This document shows positions 1-11,052 of a stretch of DNA of 64,000 nucleotides, piece by piece. Both the position numbers and the translations under genes were made by a program. Under the pieces are notes generated by a model. It searched no databases, was not told the origin of the DNA, and was given only the letters and a program-made list of their open reading frames with translations. The first letter of the stretch is position 1, and every line of letters begins with the position of its first letter. The stretch comes from Reticulitermes speratus (taxonomy: Eukaryota > Arthropoda > Insecta > Blattodea > Rhinotermitidae). Location: contig JAJKFL010000006.1 in the NCBI GenBank assembly GCA_021186555.1, positions 46,138,138 through 46,202,137 on the forward strand, read 5' to 3'.

Positions 1-1205
1 CGACTGTTCGGTCCTCAAGTGCGACTGTTCGGTCCTCAAGTGCGACTGTTCGGTCCTCAAGTGCGACTGTTTGGTCCTCAAGTGCGACTGTTCGGTCCTC
101 AAGTGCGACTGTTCGGTCCTCAAGTGCGACTGTTCGGTCCTCAAGTGCGACTGTTCGGTCCTCAAGTGCGACTGTTCGGTCCTCAAGTGCGACTGTTCGG
201 TCCTCAAGTGCGACTGTTCGGTCCTCAAGTGCGACCTTTCGGTCCTCAAGTGCGACTGTTCGGTCCTCAAGTGCGACTGTTCGGTCCTCAAGTGCGACTG
301 TTCGGTCCTCAAGTGCGACTGTTCGGTCCTCAAGTGCGACTGTTCGGTCCTCAAGTGCGACTGTTTGGTCCTCAAGTGCGACTGTTTGGTCCTCAAGTGC
401 GACTGTTTGGTCCTCAAGTGCGACTGTTTGGTCCTCAAGTGCGACTGTTTGGTCCTCAAGTGCGACTGTTTGGTCCTCAAGTGCGACTGTTTGCTCCTCA
501 AGTGCGACTGTTTGGTCCTCAAGTGCGACTGTTTGGTCCTCAAGTGCGACTGTTTGGTCCTCAAGTGCGACTGTTTGGTCCTCAAGTGCGACTGTTTGGT
601 CCTCAAGTGCGACTGTTTGGTCCTCAAGTGCGACTGTTTGGTCCTCAAGTGCGACTGTTTGGTCCTCAAGTGCGACTGTTTGGTCCTCAAGTGCGACTGT
701 TTGGTCCTCAAGTGCGACTGTTTGGTCCTCAAGTGCGACTGTTTGGTCCTCAAGTGCGACTGTTTGGTCCTCAAGTGCGACTGTTCGGTCCTCAAGTGCG
801 ACTGTTTCGGTCCTCAAGTGCGACTGTTCGGTCCTCAAGTGCGACTGTTCGGTCCTCAAGTGCGACTGTTCGGTCCTCAAGTGCGACTGTTCGGTCCTCA
901 AGTGCGACTGTTTGGTCCTCAAGTGCGACTGTTTGGTCCTCAAGTGCGACTGTTTGGTCCTCAAGTGCGACTGTTTGGTCCTCAAGTGCGACTGTTTGGT
1001 CCTCAAGTGCGACTGTTTGGTCCTCAAGTGCGACTGTTTGGTCCTCAAGTGCGACTGTTTGGTCCTCAAGTGCGACTGTTTGGTCCTCAAGTGCGACTGT
1101 TTGGTCCTCAAGTGCGACTGTTTGGTCCTCAAGTGCAACTGTTTGGTCCTCAAGTGCGACTGTTTGGTCTTCAAGTGCAACTGTTTGGTCCTCAAGTGCT
1201 CGTCT
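1..1205. repeat. 21-bp minisatellite array, cut by the window start
   Basis: About 57 head-to-tail copies of a 21-bp unit that begins CGACTGTTCGGTCCTCAAGT. A C/T variant (TTCGGT or TTTGGT) falls in blocks: C type to about 360, T type to about 780, C type again to about 900, then T type. One extra base near 807 shifts the phase. The last few units (1130-1205) are diverged. All three + frames are open because the unit is a multiple of three without a stop, so the 400-residue and 388-residue frames are by-products of the repeat. Confidence 0.97.
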
Positions 1206-1366
1206 GTACGGAAGTGCTTAGTTGGGTGATCAGCTGATGGTTATTTTGGTGGCAAGACAGAGCTAGCTGGCAGCTGTTTAGGCCCTGCCAGTGCACGTGT
1301 CTCCGGCTACTTACGTAAATATATTTTTGCTATCAATGTCATGCGGTTCGCGTGTTGCGTTATTTC

Positions 1367-1601
1367 AGCCTTCCGCCGCGATGTACATGACATCTGCGCT
1401 CTTCTGGGATATTACGCGGCGTCGTGTGATAGTTCTATACCGACGTTTCGGGACAACCTATAGTTCCCATTTTGAAGGGTCACGAAGTCCAAGAAGAAAG
1501 CCGGTTAACGCTAGGACTTCTTGACCCTTGAACATAAGACCGATAGGTTGTCCCGAAACGTCGGTACTCAACGCTCTATAATATCCAAGAAGAGCGGAAA
1601 T
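1367..1601. mobile_element. Fold-back (long inverted repeat) element, family A
   Basis: The inner arms are perfect: CCGACGTTTCGGGACAACCT at 1440-1459 is matched in reverse complement at about 1545-1564. The outer arms are GCGCTCTTCTGGGATATTA (from 1396) and its slightly diverged reverse complement ending near 1597. No transposase is present, so this is a non-autonomous element that can fold into a hairpin. Related copies lie at 32024-32228, 36595-36834 and 53035-53955. The + frame at 1291-1524 is only a read-through of the left arm. Confidence 0.85.
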
Positions 1602-2502
1602 CTTGGTTTAAGTTAAGGGTAGACAGTACACATATCCTGTATTGGGATATTTGACGTTTTGAAAGCGCTGTTGCTCGGGAGTCGGGTCTTACGGGATGTG
1701 ACGCCGTGTCGGTGTGTTAGTCGTACCCAAAGTTTAGAACGAACGTAATGTGTTCATGTTCGAGGGTCCTGTCATCTTTCACAGCTTTATCCTTGACGAT
1801 GGAAGCACCACGAGCCTGCGAACACCTTTACATTCTCACCCAAGCGCGATATCCCTGAACACCAAATACTAGTGTCCGATATTGACCGAAATATGGAGAT
1901 GCGTCAGTAAAGAGGGTTTATTTGTACTGTAAATCAGTTCTGATTTTTTGAACCGTAAGACTATTAGACGTATATGAGGTACACGTCGGATGTTCAGTTT
2001 GTTTGTTTGTTTGTTTGTTTGCGGAAGTTTAAATATGAGTGCCACTTCACATAACAAAAGTAGACAAGGTAAGTCTACTGACAGTTATAGGCACAAAGTG
2101 ACGCCGTTTTTTTCCCACATAGAGAGCTAAAGGAAGGCTGTTACTAAGGTGGGACTTGTGTGTGCGGAGGATCCAGCGGTGGATTTGCTGTGACGCCGGA
2201 CGTAAAGCCTGTATGGCACTAAAATCCCAGACGCAAGATTACGTATCAGAAGCAGTCGTAGCAAACCTGATACATGACTTCTGTGGCTGCCACAACGTGT
2301 TGTTGAGCTCCACATTGCGGGCTGTTTTCTTCTCCCCTGCGTCGGGACGGCACGCGGACCACAAAAACGTTGTCTGAGCTGCAGATATGTGTATTGGTAT
2401 ACGCAGGGACATTAGAACTGGCCACGACTGCGCCACGTGACGAACTTAACACGATAAGGCAGTCAAGGGTATTTGGTGGCTTATGAATGGGTTGTTGCTT
2501 AC
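1602..2502. other. Unique spacer with a (GTTT)n microsatellite
   Basis: I recognise no gene, RNA or element here. The only clear structure is a short GTTT microsatellite at about 1997-2021. Open frames here are short, overlap on both strands, and show no family motif. Confidence 0.5.
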
Positions 2503-2968
2503 TTAACTTACTGAAGGGTAAGAGCAAACTACATTATATTTAAACATTCAGCTCGTACCGCGCAGTAAACACACTCCGCCTCAGATATACAAACCAGTCA
2601 GTTAATGTTGTACAGTGAAATAATCGCTGTTTGTTCTGAGATCCACACAAAACACATAAATACAGTCCGTACCGCGCAGTAAACACACTCCGTCTCAGTT
2701 ATACAAACCAGTCAGTTAATGCTGTACAGTGAAATAATCGCTGTTTGTTCTGAGATCCACACAAAACACATAAATACAGTCCGTACCGCGCAGTAAACAC
2801 ACTCCGTCTCAGTTATACAAACCATTCAGTTAATGTTGTACAGTGAAATAATCGCTGTTTGTTCTGAGATCCACACAAAACACATAAATACACTGTGTGG
2901 GCAGAACGTAGATTGTTGAATGTTAAACTGGTGGTACATATAGTAACCACTGGGCTTTAGAGGGTTAA
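2503..2968 (+). mobile_element. TTAA-flanked MITE with three internal 114-bp repeats
   Basis: The element starts at TTAACTTACTGAAGGGTAA (2503) and ends at GGGCTTTAGAGGGTTAA (2968). It holds three 114-bp monomers (starting 2551, 2665 and 2779, each with GTACCGCGCAG near its start) and a unique tail with TGGGCAGAACGTAG and GGTGGTACATATAG. TTAA at each end followed inward by CCC(T)-type terminal repeats is the layout of piggyBac-superfamily insertions. No transposase is present, so the assignment is inference. The next element abuts it and shares the TTAA junction. Confidence 0.75.
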
Positions 2969-3740
2969 ATTACATATAAAGATCCAGTCCGTACCACGCA
3001 GTAAACACACTCCGTCTCAGTTATACAAACCAGTCAGTTAATGCTGTACAGTGAAATAATCGCTGTTTGTTCTGAGATCCACACAAAACACATAAATACA
3101 GTCCGTACCGCGCAGTAAACACACTCCGTCTCAGTTATACAAACCAGTCAGTTAATGTTGTACAGTGAAAAAATCGCTGTTTGTTCTGAGATCCACACAA
3201 AACACATAAATACAGTCCGTACCGCGCAGTAAACACACTCCGTCTCAGTTATACAAACCAGTCAGTTAATTTTGTACAGTGAAATAATCGCTGTTTGTTC
3301 TGAGATCCACACAAAACACATAAATACAGTCCGTACCGCGCAGTAAACACACTCCGTCTCAGTTATACAAACCATTCAGTTAATGTTGTACAGTGAAATA
3401 ATCGCTGTTTGTTCTGAGATCCACACAAAACACATAAATACAGTCCGTACCGCGCAGTAAACACACTCCGTCTCAGTTATACAAACCAGTCAGTTATAAT
3501 GTTGTACAGTGAAATAATCGCTGTTTGTTCTGAGATCCACACAAAACACATAAATACAGTCCGTACCGCGCAGTAAACACACTCCGTCTCAGTTATACAA
3601 ACCAGTCAGTTAATGTTGTACAGTGAAATAATCGCTGTTTGTTCTGAGATCCACATAAAACACATAAATACACTGTGTGGGCAGAACGTAGAATTTGTGA
3701 ATGTTAAACATGGTGGTACGTATAGTTACCACTGCGTGAT
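2965..3740 (+). mobile_element. Second 114-bp-repeat MITE copy, 3' end truncated
   Basis: It begins directly at the TTAA that ends the previous copy, with a short leader (ATTACATATAAAGATCCAG) and then six 114-bp monomers from 2987 to about 3671. The unique tail (TGTGGGCAGAACGTAG, then TGGTGGTACGTATAG) follows but stops before the terminal CTTTAGAGGGTTAA. Single-base differences between monomers (for example AATAATCG or AAAAATCG) suggest moderately old amplification. Confidence 0.75.
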
Positions 3741-3889
3741 GATGTTAGTACCGTGTAGTGGACTGGCTGTACTGCAGAAACTTGGACATAGATATTTCTG
3801 ACACGCTTTAAAGAAGAATGGATAAAGATTAGAAACTAAGTGGTCGTGACATATTTTGTAGGTTGTTAAATGACGTTTGTTATTTGCAG

Positions 3890-3970
3890 GAAGTTGCCTG
3901 TCTGTCTGCCGCTTTCCATCTACTTGCACAGTTCGTCTTCCGTGAATGTTACACTGACGTTTCCGGACAC
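3890..3970 (+). other. Possible isolated internal exon (27 codons)
   Basis: An 81-bp open segment is bounded by a good splice acceptor (TTATTTGCAG ending 3889) and a good donor (GTAAGT at 3971). It would code EVACLSAAFHLLAQF and then VFRECYTDVSGH, in phase 0 on both sides. I do not recognise the peptide and found no partner exons nearby. A chance match in a repeat-rich region is quite possible. Confidence 0.15.
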
Positions 3971-4033
3971 GTAAGTTGCAGTGTATACAAGATAAGCATT
4001 GCTGTTCCGTCTCACATTTCTCTGCCGTTCTTA

Positions 4034-4135
4034 GAGCTCTTCTGGGATGTTACGTTATGTTTTTGGGCAAATAGTTCCCGACGTTTCGAATGATCTACTG
4101 CCTCCAACTTCAAGGTCAAGAAGTCATCCAGAAGA
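4034..4135 (+). mobile_element. Fold-back element fragment (left arm only)
   Basis: GAGCTCTTCTGGGATGTTAC at 4034 and AGTTCCCGACGTTTCGAA near 4073 match the left arms of the fold-back elements elsewhere in this window. No matching right arm is found downstream, so this is a truncated copy. The pyrimidine-rich stretch that follows to 4350 holds nothing I recognise. Confidence 0.6.
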
Positions 4136-4351
4136 CTCTACACTTTATTCTGTTTTCCTCTGTGTTTTCTCTGTCTTGTTTTTCTTCTGTATGCCCTGCT
4201 TGCCCTCCATACACCCTATTTGTGTTTAAGTCTATCGTTATTGTCCTTGGACAACTTTGTTTCAATATCTATGTTTATTTTATGCCACGTTTCCAATCAC
4301 ATCATCTACTTTGATAAAAGCCTGTTATCGAATTACGAAGGCTATTTTCAA

Positions 4352-4425
4352 GGCCCGGTAGCTCAGTTGGTTAGAGCGTCGTGCTAATAACGCGAAGGTC
4401 GTGGGTTCGATCCCCCCAAGCTCAC
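4352..4425 (+). pseudogene. tRNA-Ile(AAU)-like sequence, probably a pseudogene
   Basis: The D arm (GCTC...GAGC), anticodon arm (TCGTG CTAATAA CGCGA, anticodon AAT at 4386-4388), variable loop and TTCGATC T loop match an animal tRNA-Ile(AAU). The internal promoter boxes are preserved. The acceptor stem is broken: the 5' strand GGCCCGG faces AAGCTCA, with only about two of seven pairs possible, and one T-stem pair is mismatched. This suggests a dead tRNA gene or a tRNA-derived retroposon head rather than a working tRNA. No TTTT terminator follows directly. Confidence 0.7.
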
Positions 4426-4885
4426 TTTAAATAACTTTTAACTGCGTAAGTACAAATCTGACTGATATAATTTTTTATTAAACACAGCACACAATGTATT
4501 GCTAAGAATAATTTGACGTAAATCGATTATGATTATATATCTCGAGTCAAGATGTTCGGACTGCTTAAACATTTTGGAGAAACTGTAACATGCTGTCAAT
4601 TGCCACTGTACGTTTCAGTCAATATAAATCACTTTCTGTCATATACATACGTAACGCTACGTGTTTCGGCGTGGCCATACCCTCATGGCCGTTCTTCGCA
4701 CTGTCAGATCCTTGTTAATTATGGAATCAATTATACTAACAAAAATATATCTGTGCCCAAAGATAAATATGTGACCTATGATATATATAGTTTACCGTTT
4801 TTGTTTAAACACTAGTGGTCATTATATGTACCATTAGGTTTAACGACAGGGCGTAGTCGGTGTAGCGATTACAGTTTGTAAAACT
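4426..4885. other. AT-rich spacer
   Basis: No element or convincing gene was recognised. The + frame at 4552-4815 (87 codons) has no motif I know and unremarkable composition for this AT-rich stretch. Confidence 0.4.
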
Positions 4886-6874
4886 GATACGCAGTGTGTT
4901 TACTGCGCGGTACGGACTGAATATTTATATGTAATTTAACCCTCTAAAGCCCAGTGGTTTCTATATGTACCACCACGTTAAACATTCAGCAATTCTACGT
5001 TCTGCCCACACAGTGTATTTATGTGATTTGTGTGGATCTCAGAACAAACAGCGATTATTTCACTGTACAGCATTAACTGACTGGTTTGTATAACTGAGAC
5101 GGAGTGTGTTTACTGCGCGGTACGGACTGTATTTATGTGTTTTGTGTGGATCTCAGAACAAACAGCGATTATTTCACTGTACAACATTAACTGACTGGTT
5201 TGTATAACTGAGACGGAGTGTGTTTACTGCGCGGTACGGACTGTATTTATGTGTTTTGTGTGGATCTCAGAACAAACAGCGATTATTTCACTGTACAGCA
5301 TTAACTGACTGGTTTGTGTAACTGAGACGGAGTGTGTTTACTGCGCGGTACGGACTGTATTTATGTGTTTTGTGTGGATCTCAGAACAAACAGCGATTAT
5401 TTCACTGTACAGAATTAACTGACTGGTTTGTATAACTGAGACGGAGTGTGTTTACTGCGCGGTACGAACTGTATTTATGTGTTTTGTGTGGATCTCAGAA
5501 CAAACAGCGATTATTTCACTGTACAACATTAACTGACTGGTTTGTATAACTGAGACGGAGTGTGTTTACTGCGCGGTACGGACTGTATTTATGTGTTTTG
5601 TGTGGATCTCAGAACAAACAGCGATTATTTCACTGTACAACATTAACTGACTGGTTTGTATAACTGAGACGGACTGTGTTTACTGCGCGGTACGGACTGT
5701 ATTTATGTGTTTTGTGTGGATCTCAGAACAAACAGCGATTATTTCACTGTACAACATTAACTGACTGGTTTGTATAACTAAGACGGACTGTGTTTACTGC
5801 GCGGTACGGACTGTATTTATGTGTTTTGTGTGGATCTCAGAACAAACAGCGATTATTTCACTGTACAACATTAACTGACTGGTTTGTATAACTGAGACGG
5901 AGTGTGTTTACTGCGCGGTACGGACTGTATTTATGTGTTTTGTGTGGATCTGAGAACAAACAGCGATTATTTCACTGTACAACATGGTGGTTTGTATAAC
6001 TGAGACGGAGTGTGTTTACTGCACGGTACGGACTGTATTTATGTGTTTTGTGTGGATCTCAGAACAAACAGCGATTATTTCACTGTACAACATTAACTGA
6101 CTGGTTTGTATAACTGAGATGGAGTGTGTTTACTGCGCGGTACGGACTGTATTTATGTGTTTTGTGTGGATCTCAGAACAAACAGCGATTATTTCACTAT
6201 ACAACATTAACTGACTGGTTTGTATAACTGAGATGGAGTGTGTTTACTGCGCGGTACGACTGTATTTATGTGTTTTGTGTGGATCTCAGAACAAACAGCG
6301 ATTATTTCACTATACAACATTAACTGACTGGTTTGTGTAACTGAGACGGAGTGTGTTTACTGCGCGGTACGGACTGTATTTATGTGTTTTGTGTGGATCT
6401 CAGAACAAACAGCGATTATTTCACTATACAACATTAACTGACTGGTTTGTGTAACTGAGACGGAGTGTGTTTACTGCGCGGTACGACTGTATTTATGTGT
6501 TTTGTGTGGATCTGAGAACAAACAGCGATTATTTCACTGTACAACATTAACTGACTGGTTTGTTAACTGAGACGGAGTGTGTTTACTGCGCGGTACGGAC
6601 TGTATTTATGTATTTTGTGTGGATCTCAGAACAAACAGCGATTATTTCACTGTACACATTAACTGACTGGTTTGTATAACTGAGACGGAGTGTGTTTACT
6701 GCGCGGTACGGACTGTATTTATGTGTTTTGTGTGGATCTCAGAACAAACAGCGATTATTTCACTGTACAAATTAACTGACTGGTTTGTATAACTGAGACG
6801 TAGTGTGTTTACTGCGCGGTACGTGCTGAGTATTTATGTAAAATGTAGCTTAATTTTAGCCTTCAAACGGTTAA
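4885..6874 (-). mobile_element. Expanded 114-bp-repeat TTAA MITE, reverse orientation
   Basis: A truncated element end (4885-4935) is followed at TTAA 4936 by CCCTCTAAAGCCCAGTGG, the unique tail, about 16 monomers of 114 bp in reverse orientation (from about 5030 to 6815), and the far end CTTCAAACGGTTAA closing at 6874. The two ends form an imperfect inverted repeat next to TTAA on each side, which defines a complete element of about 1.94 kb. Several monomers carry one- or two-base deletions (near 6257, 6490, 6560 and 6655). No coding capacity. Confidence 0.8.
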
Positions 6875-7129
6875 AGTAACGTTTCTATAACTGCCAAACT
6901 TATGTACATGCATGTTAATTGTTTCATGTACAAGCTGACCCACAAATATCTATGTATGTAGATCCATTGCAGCATTTCGCCACAATAAGGTTTGTCAAAC
7001 TGCGGTCGCCATTATTGTTATTATTATTTTCTTTGCGCTCTTAAGCTAGTGCTTGAATAAATGAGAATTGAAATGATTATTGTTTTTATGTTATTATTAA
7101 TCCTGTTGTCGTTATTACTACTATAACTA

Positions 7130-7167
<38 letters not shown>

Positions 7168-7180
7168 AAAATAGCATTGG
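6875..7180. other. AT-rich spacer with a (TAC)n microsatellite
   Basis: This is a unique AT-rich sequence ending in a TAC/ACT trinucleotide run at about 7130-7167. No gene was recognised. Confidence 0.6.
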
Positions 7181-7450
7181 GATCCAGGATAGCTCAGTCA
7201 GTATAGTTGCTAGTCTACGGGCTCGACAACCGAGGGTTTGTGGTTTGGATCCCGGCAGAGGCAAGATATTTGTGTCCCCCCATGTTGTCCAGACATGCTC
7301 TGGGGCCCACTCAACCGCCTATTCAGTGGGTACAGGAGACGCTTTCTCCAAGAGTAAAACAGCCTGAGCGTGAAACTGACCAATCCCCTCCCTGCAGTGC
7401 CAAGATTAAGAATGTGTGGATCTATACCTGCATGTCCACATATGCCTTCC
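7181..7450 (+). mobile_element. tRNA-derived SINE, family S
   Basis: The head resembles a tRNA: GGATAGCTCAGTCAGTATAG gives the A box (about 7187-7206) and GGTTTGGATCCC near 7241 the B box. The body has TCTGGGGCCCACTCAACC near 7300 and a TGGGTACAGGAGACG stretch. Other copies are in reverse at 14728-15001 and 28822-29088, with a diverged one near 52775-52990, so this is an interspersed RNA-polymerase-III-type retroposon without coding capacity. Confidence 0.7.
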
Positions 7451-7749
7451 TAGACTGCACGGTGACATATCGACCGCCCGCTGTACAGCAACATGTCAGC
7501 AACATGTCAGCAACATGTCAGCAAGCTGCCTGACATTATACCTAGCGCAGTTTCGAAAGGAGGACAAATCAGTTTCTTCTGACCCGCATTCAGAAGGACG
7601 CTCGGTCGTGTCGTGTAGCCAGTTACTCTCCAGCTCCGGCTGTCCTACCAATTCAGTACTACCAACTTGTGGCCTGATCTGCCGCGTTGCAAGATTTTAG
7701 GTTCTCGTAGCGGTGTTGAATATAATGCTGGGCTCTGTTGATTGCTATT

Positions 7750-7849
7750 CAGTTCCGGACGTTTCGAACGATCCTAGAGTCTTCATATTCAGGTTCATGT
7801 TGTGACACTGAAAGTGAAAGCAATACGATATTCCGAAACGTCCGGAACT
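7750..7849. mobile_element. Short fold-back element
   Basis: AGTTCCGGACGTTTCGAA at 7751 is mirrored by TTCCGAAACGTCCGGAACT at 7831-7849, with an A/T-rich loop of about 65 bp that includes CTTCATATTCAGG. The arms share the GACGTTTCG core seen in the other fold-back families of the window, but the flanks differ, so it is a separate subfamily. Confidence 0.75.
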
Positions 7850-7859
7850 AATCTTCAAA

Positions 7860-7952
7860 AGTCCAGACCTCCCCTGGGGCCCACCCAGCCTCCTATTCAA
7901 TTTGCACCTATTGCTCTTTCGTCGAGGGTAAAGCTCCCGGAACCTGAAGCTG
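7860..7952 (+). mobile_element. SINE family S fragment abutting the 34-bp array
   Basis: CCTGGGGCCCACCCAGCCTC, then CGAGGGTAAAGCTCCCGGAA, match the body of the SINE at 7300-7380 (GGGGCCCACTCAACCGCC, then CAAGAGTAAAACAGCCTGA). The fragment runs without a break into the first 34-bp repeat unit at about 7950. Confidence 0.5.
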
Positions 7953-10900
7953 GTTACCCAGCGAGTGGCTCCCAGAGCTGACAGTGGTTACCCAGCCAGT
8001 GGCTCCCAGAGCTGACAGTGGTTACCCAGCCAGTGGCTCCCAGAGCTGACAGTGGTTACCCAGCCAGTGGCTCCCAGAGCTGACAGTGGTTACCCAGCCA
8101 GTGGCTCCCAGAGCTGACAGTGGTTACCCAGCCAGTGGCTCCCAGAGCTGACAGTGGTTACCCAGCCAGTGGCTCCCAGAGCTGACAGTGGTTACCCAGC
8201 CAGTGGCTCCCAGAGCTGACAGTGGTTACCCAGCCAGTGGCTCCCAGAGCTGACAGTGGTTACCCAGCCAGTGGCTCCCAGAGCTGACAGTGGTTACCCA
8301 GCCAGTGGCTCCTAGAGCTGACAGTGGTTACCCAGCCAGTGGCTCACAGAGCTGACAGTGATTACCCAAGGAGTGGCTCCCAGAGTTGACAGTGGTTATC
8401 CACGAGTGGCTCCCAGAGTTGACAGTGGTTACCCAGCGAGTGGCTCCCAGAGTTGACAGTGGTTACCCAGCCAGTGGCTTCCAGAGCTGACAGTGGTTAC
8501 CCAGCCAGTGGCTCCTAGAGCTGACAGTGGTTACCCAGCCAGTGGCTCACAGAGCTGACAGTGATTACCCAAGGAGTGGCTCCCAGAGTTGACAGTGGTT
8601 ACCCAGCGAGTGGCTCCCAGAGTTGACAGTGGTTACCCAGCGAGTGGCTCCCAGAGTTGACAGTGGTTACCCAGCCAGTGGCTCCTAGAGCTGACAGTGG
8701 TTACCCAGCCAGTGGCTCCCAGAGTTGACAGTGGTTACCCAGCCGAGTGGCTCCCAGAGTTGACAGTGTTACCCAGCCAGTGGCTCCCAGAGCTGACAGT
8801 GGTTACCCAGCCAGTGGCTCCCAGAGCTGACAGTGGTTACCCAGCCAGTGGCTCCCAGAGCTGACAGTGGTTACCCAGCCAGTGGCTCACAGAGCCTGAC
8901 AGTAGATTACCCACGAGTGGCTCACAGAGCTGACAGTGATTACCCAACGAGTGGCTCCCAGAGTTGACAGTGGTTACCCAACGAGTGGCTCCCAGAGCTG
9001 ACAGTGGTTTACCCAACGGTGGCTCCCATAGCTGACATGGTTACCCAGCCAGTGGCTCCCAGAGCTGACAGTGGTTACCCAGCCAGTGGCTCCTAGAGCT
9101 GACAGTGGTTACCCAGCCAGTGGTCTCCAGAGTTGACAGTGGTTACCAGCGAGTGGCTCCCAGAGTTGACAGTGGTTACCAGCCAGTGGCTCCCAGAGCT
9201 GACAGGGTTACCCAGCATGCTCCCAGAGCTGACAGGGTTACCCAGCCAGTGGCTCCAGAGCTGACAGTGGTTTACCCAGCAGTGGCTCACAGAGCTGACA
9301 GTGATTACCCAGCGAGTGGCTCACAGAAACTGACAGTGATTACCCAACGAGTGGCTCCCAAGTTGACAGTGGTACCCAACGAGTGGCTCCAGAGCTGACA
9401 GTGGTTACCCAACGAGTGGCTCCCAGAGCTGACAGTGGTTACCCAGCCAGTGGCTCCCAGAGCTGACAGTGATTACCCAGCGAGTGGCTCACAGAGCTGA
9501 CAGTGATTACCCAACGAGTGGCTCCCAGAGTTGACAGTGGTTACCCAACGAGTGGCTCCCAGAGCTGACAGTGGTTACCCAACGAGTGGCTCCCATAGCT
9601 GACTGGTTACCCAGCCAGTGGCTCCCAGAGCTGACAGTGGTTACCCAGCCAGTGGCTCCCAGAGCTGACAGTGGTTACCCAGCCAGTGGCTCACAGAGCT
9701 GACAGTGATTACCCAGCGAGTGGCTCACAGAGCTGACAGTGATTACCCAACAAGTGGCTCCCAGAGTTGACAGTGGTTACCCAACGAGTGGCTCCCAGAG
9801 CTGACAGTGGTTACCCAACGAGTGGCTCCCATAGCTGACTGGTTACCCAGCCAGTGGCTCCCAGAGCTGACAGTGGTTACCCAGCCAGTGGCTCCCAGAG
9901 CTGACAGTGGTTACCCAGCCAGTGGCTCACAGAGCTGACAGTGATTACCCAGCGAGTGGCTCACAGAGCTGACAGTGGTTACCCAACGAGTGGCTCCCAG
10001 AGCTGACAGTGGTTACCCAACGAGTGGCTCCCATAGCTGACTGGTTACCCAGCCAGTGGCTCCCAGAGCTGACAGTGGTTACCCAGCCAGTGGCTCCCAG
10101 AGCTGACAGTGGTTACCCAGCCAGTGGCTCCCAGAGCTGACAGTGGTTACCCAGCCAGTGGCTCACAGAGCTGACAGTGATTACCCAGCCAGTGGCTCAC
10201 AGAGCTGACAGTGATTACCCAACGAGTGGCTCACAGAGCTGACAGTGGTTACCCAACGAGTGGCTCCCAGAGCTGACAGTGGTTACCCAACGAGTGGCTC
10301 CCATAGCTGACTGGTTACCCAGCCAGTGGCTCCCAGAGCTGACAGTGGTTACCCAGCCAGTGGCTCCCAGAGCTGACAGTGGTTACCCAGCCAGTGGCTC
10401 ACAGAGCTGACAGTGATTACCCAGCGAGTGGCTCACAGAGCTGACAGTGGTTACCCAGCCAGTGGCTCCCAGAGCTGACAGTGGTTACCCAGCCAGTGGC
10501 TCACAGAGCTGACAGTGATTACCCAGCCAGTGGCTCACAGAGCTGACAGTGATTACCCAGCGAGTGGCTCACAGAGCTGACAGTGATTACCCAGCCAGTG
10601 GCTCCCTGAGCTGACAGTGGTTACCCAGCCAGTGGCTCACAGAGCTGACAGTGATTACCCAGCGAGTGGCTCACAGAGCTGACAGTGATTACCCAACGAG
10701 TGGCTCACAGAGCTGACAGTGATTACCCAACGAGTGGCTCCCAGAGCTGACAGTGGTTACCCAGCCAGTGGCTCACAGAGCTGACAGTGATTACCCAACG
10801 AGTGGCTCCCAGAGCTGACAGTGGTTACCCAGCCAGTGGCTCACAGAGCTGACAGTGATTACCCAACGAGTGGCTCCCAGAGCTGACAGTGGTTACCCAG

Positions 10901-11052
10901 CCAGTGGCTCACAGAGCTGACAGTGATTACCCAACGAGTGGCTCCCAGAGCTGACAGTGATTACCCAACGAGTGGCTCACAGAGCTGACAGTGATTACCC
11001 AAGGAGTGGCTCCCAGAGCTGACAGTGGTTACCCAAGGAGTGGCTCCCAGAT
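7950..11052. repeat. 34-bp minisatellite array with higher-order structure
   Basis: About 91 tandem copies of a 34-bp unit with GAGCTGACAGTGGTTACCCA as its core. Variant sites are CCAGTGG/CGAGTGG/ACGAGTGG, TCCCAGAG/TCACAGAG and GTGGTT/GTGATT. A marked variant with a 2-bp deletion (CATAGCTGACTGGTTACCC) recurs near 9603, 9839, 10041 and 10311. Its spacings of 236, 202 and 270 bp equal 7, 6 and 8 units minus 2 bp, so blocks of units were copied together. Units around 8880-9400 have many single-base losses. The array ends about 380 bp before the TATA box of the cuticle-type gene. Confidence 0.95.

Noticed and set aside
19..1237. 400- and 388-residue repeat proteins
   Set aside because: Products of the 21-bp array. 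All frames stay open and there is no start context, signal peptide or non-repeat domain.
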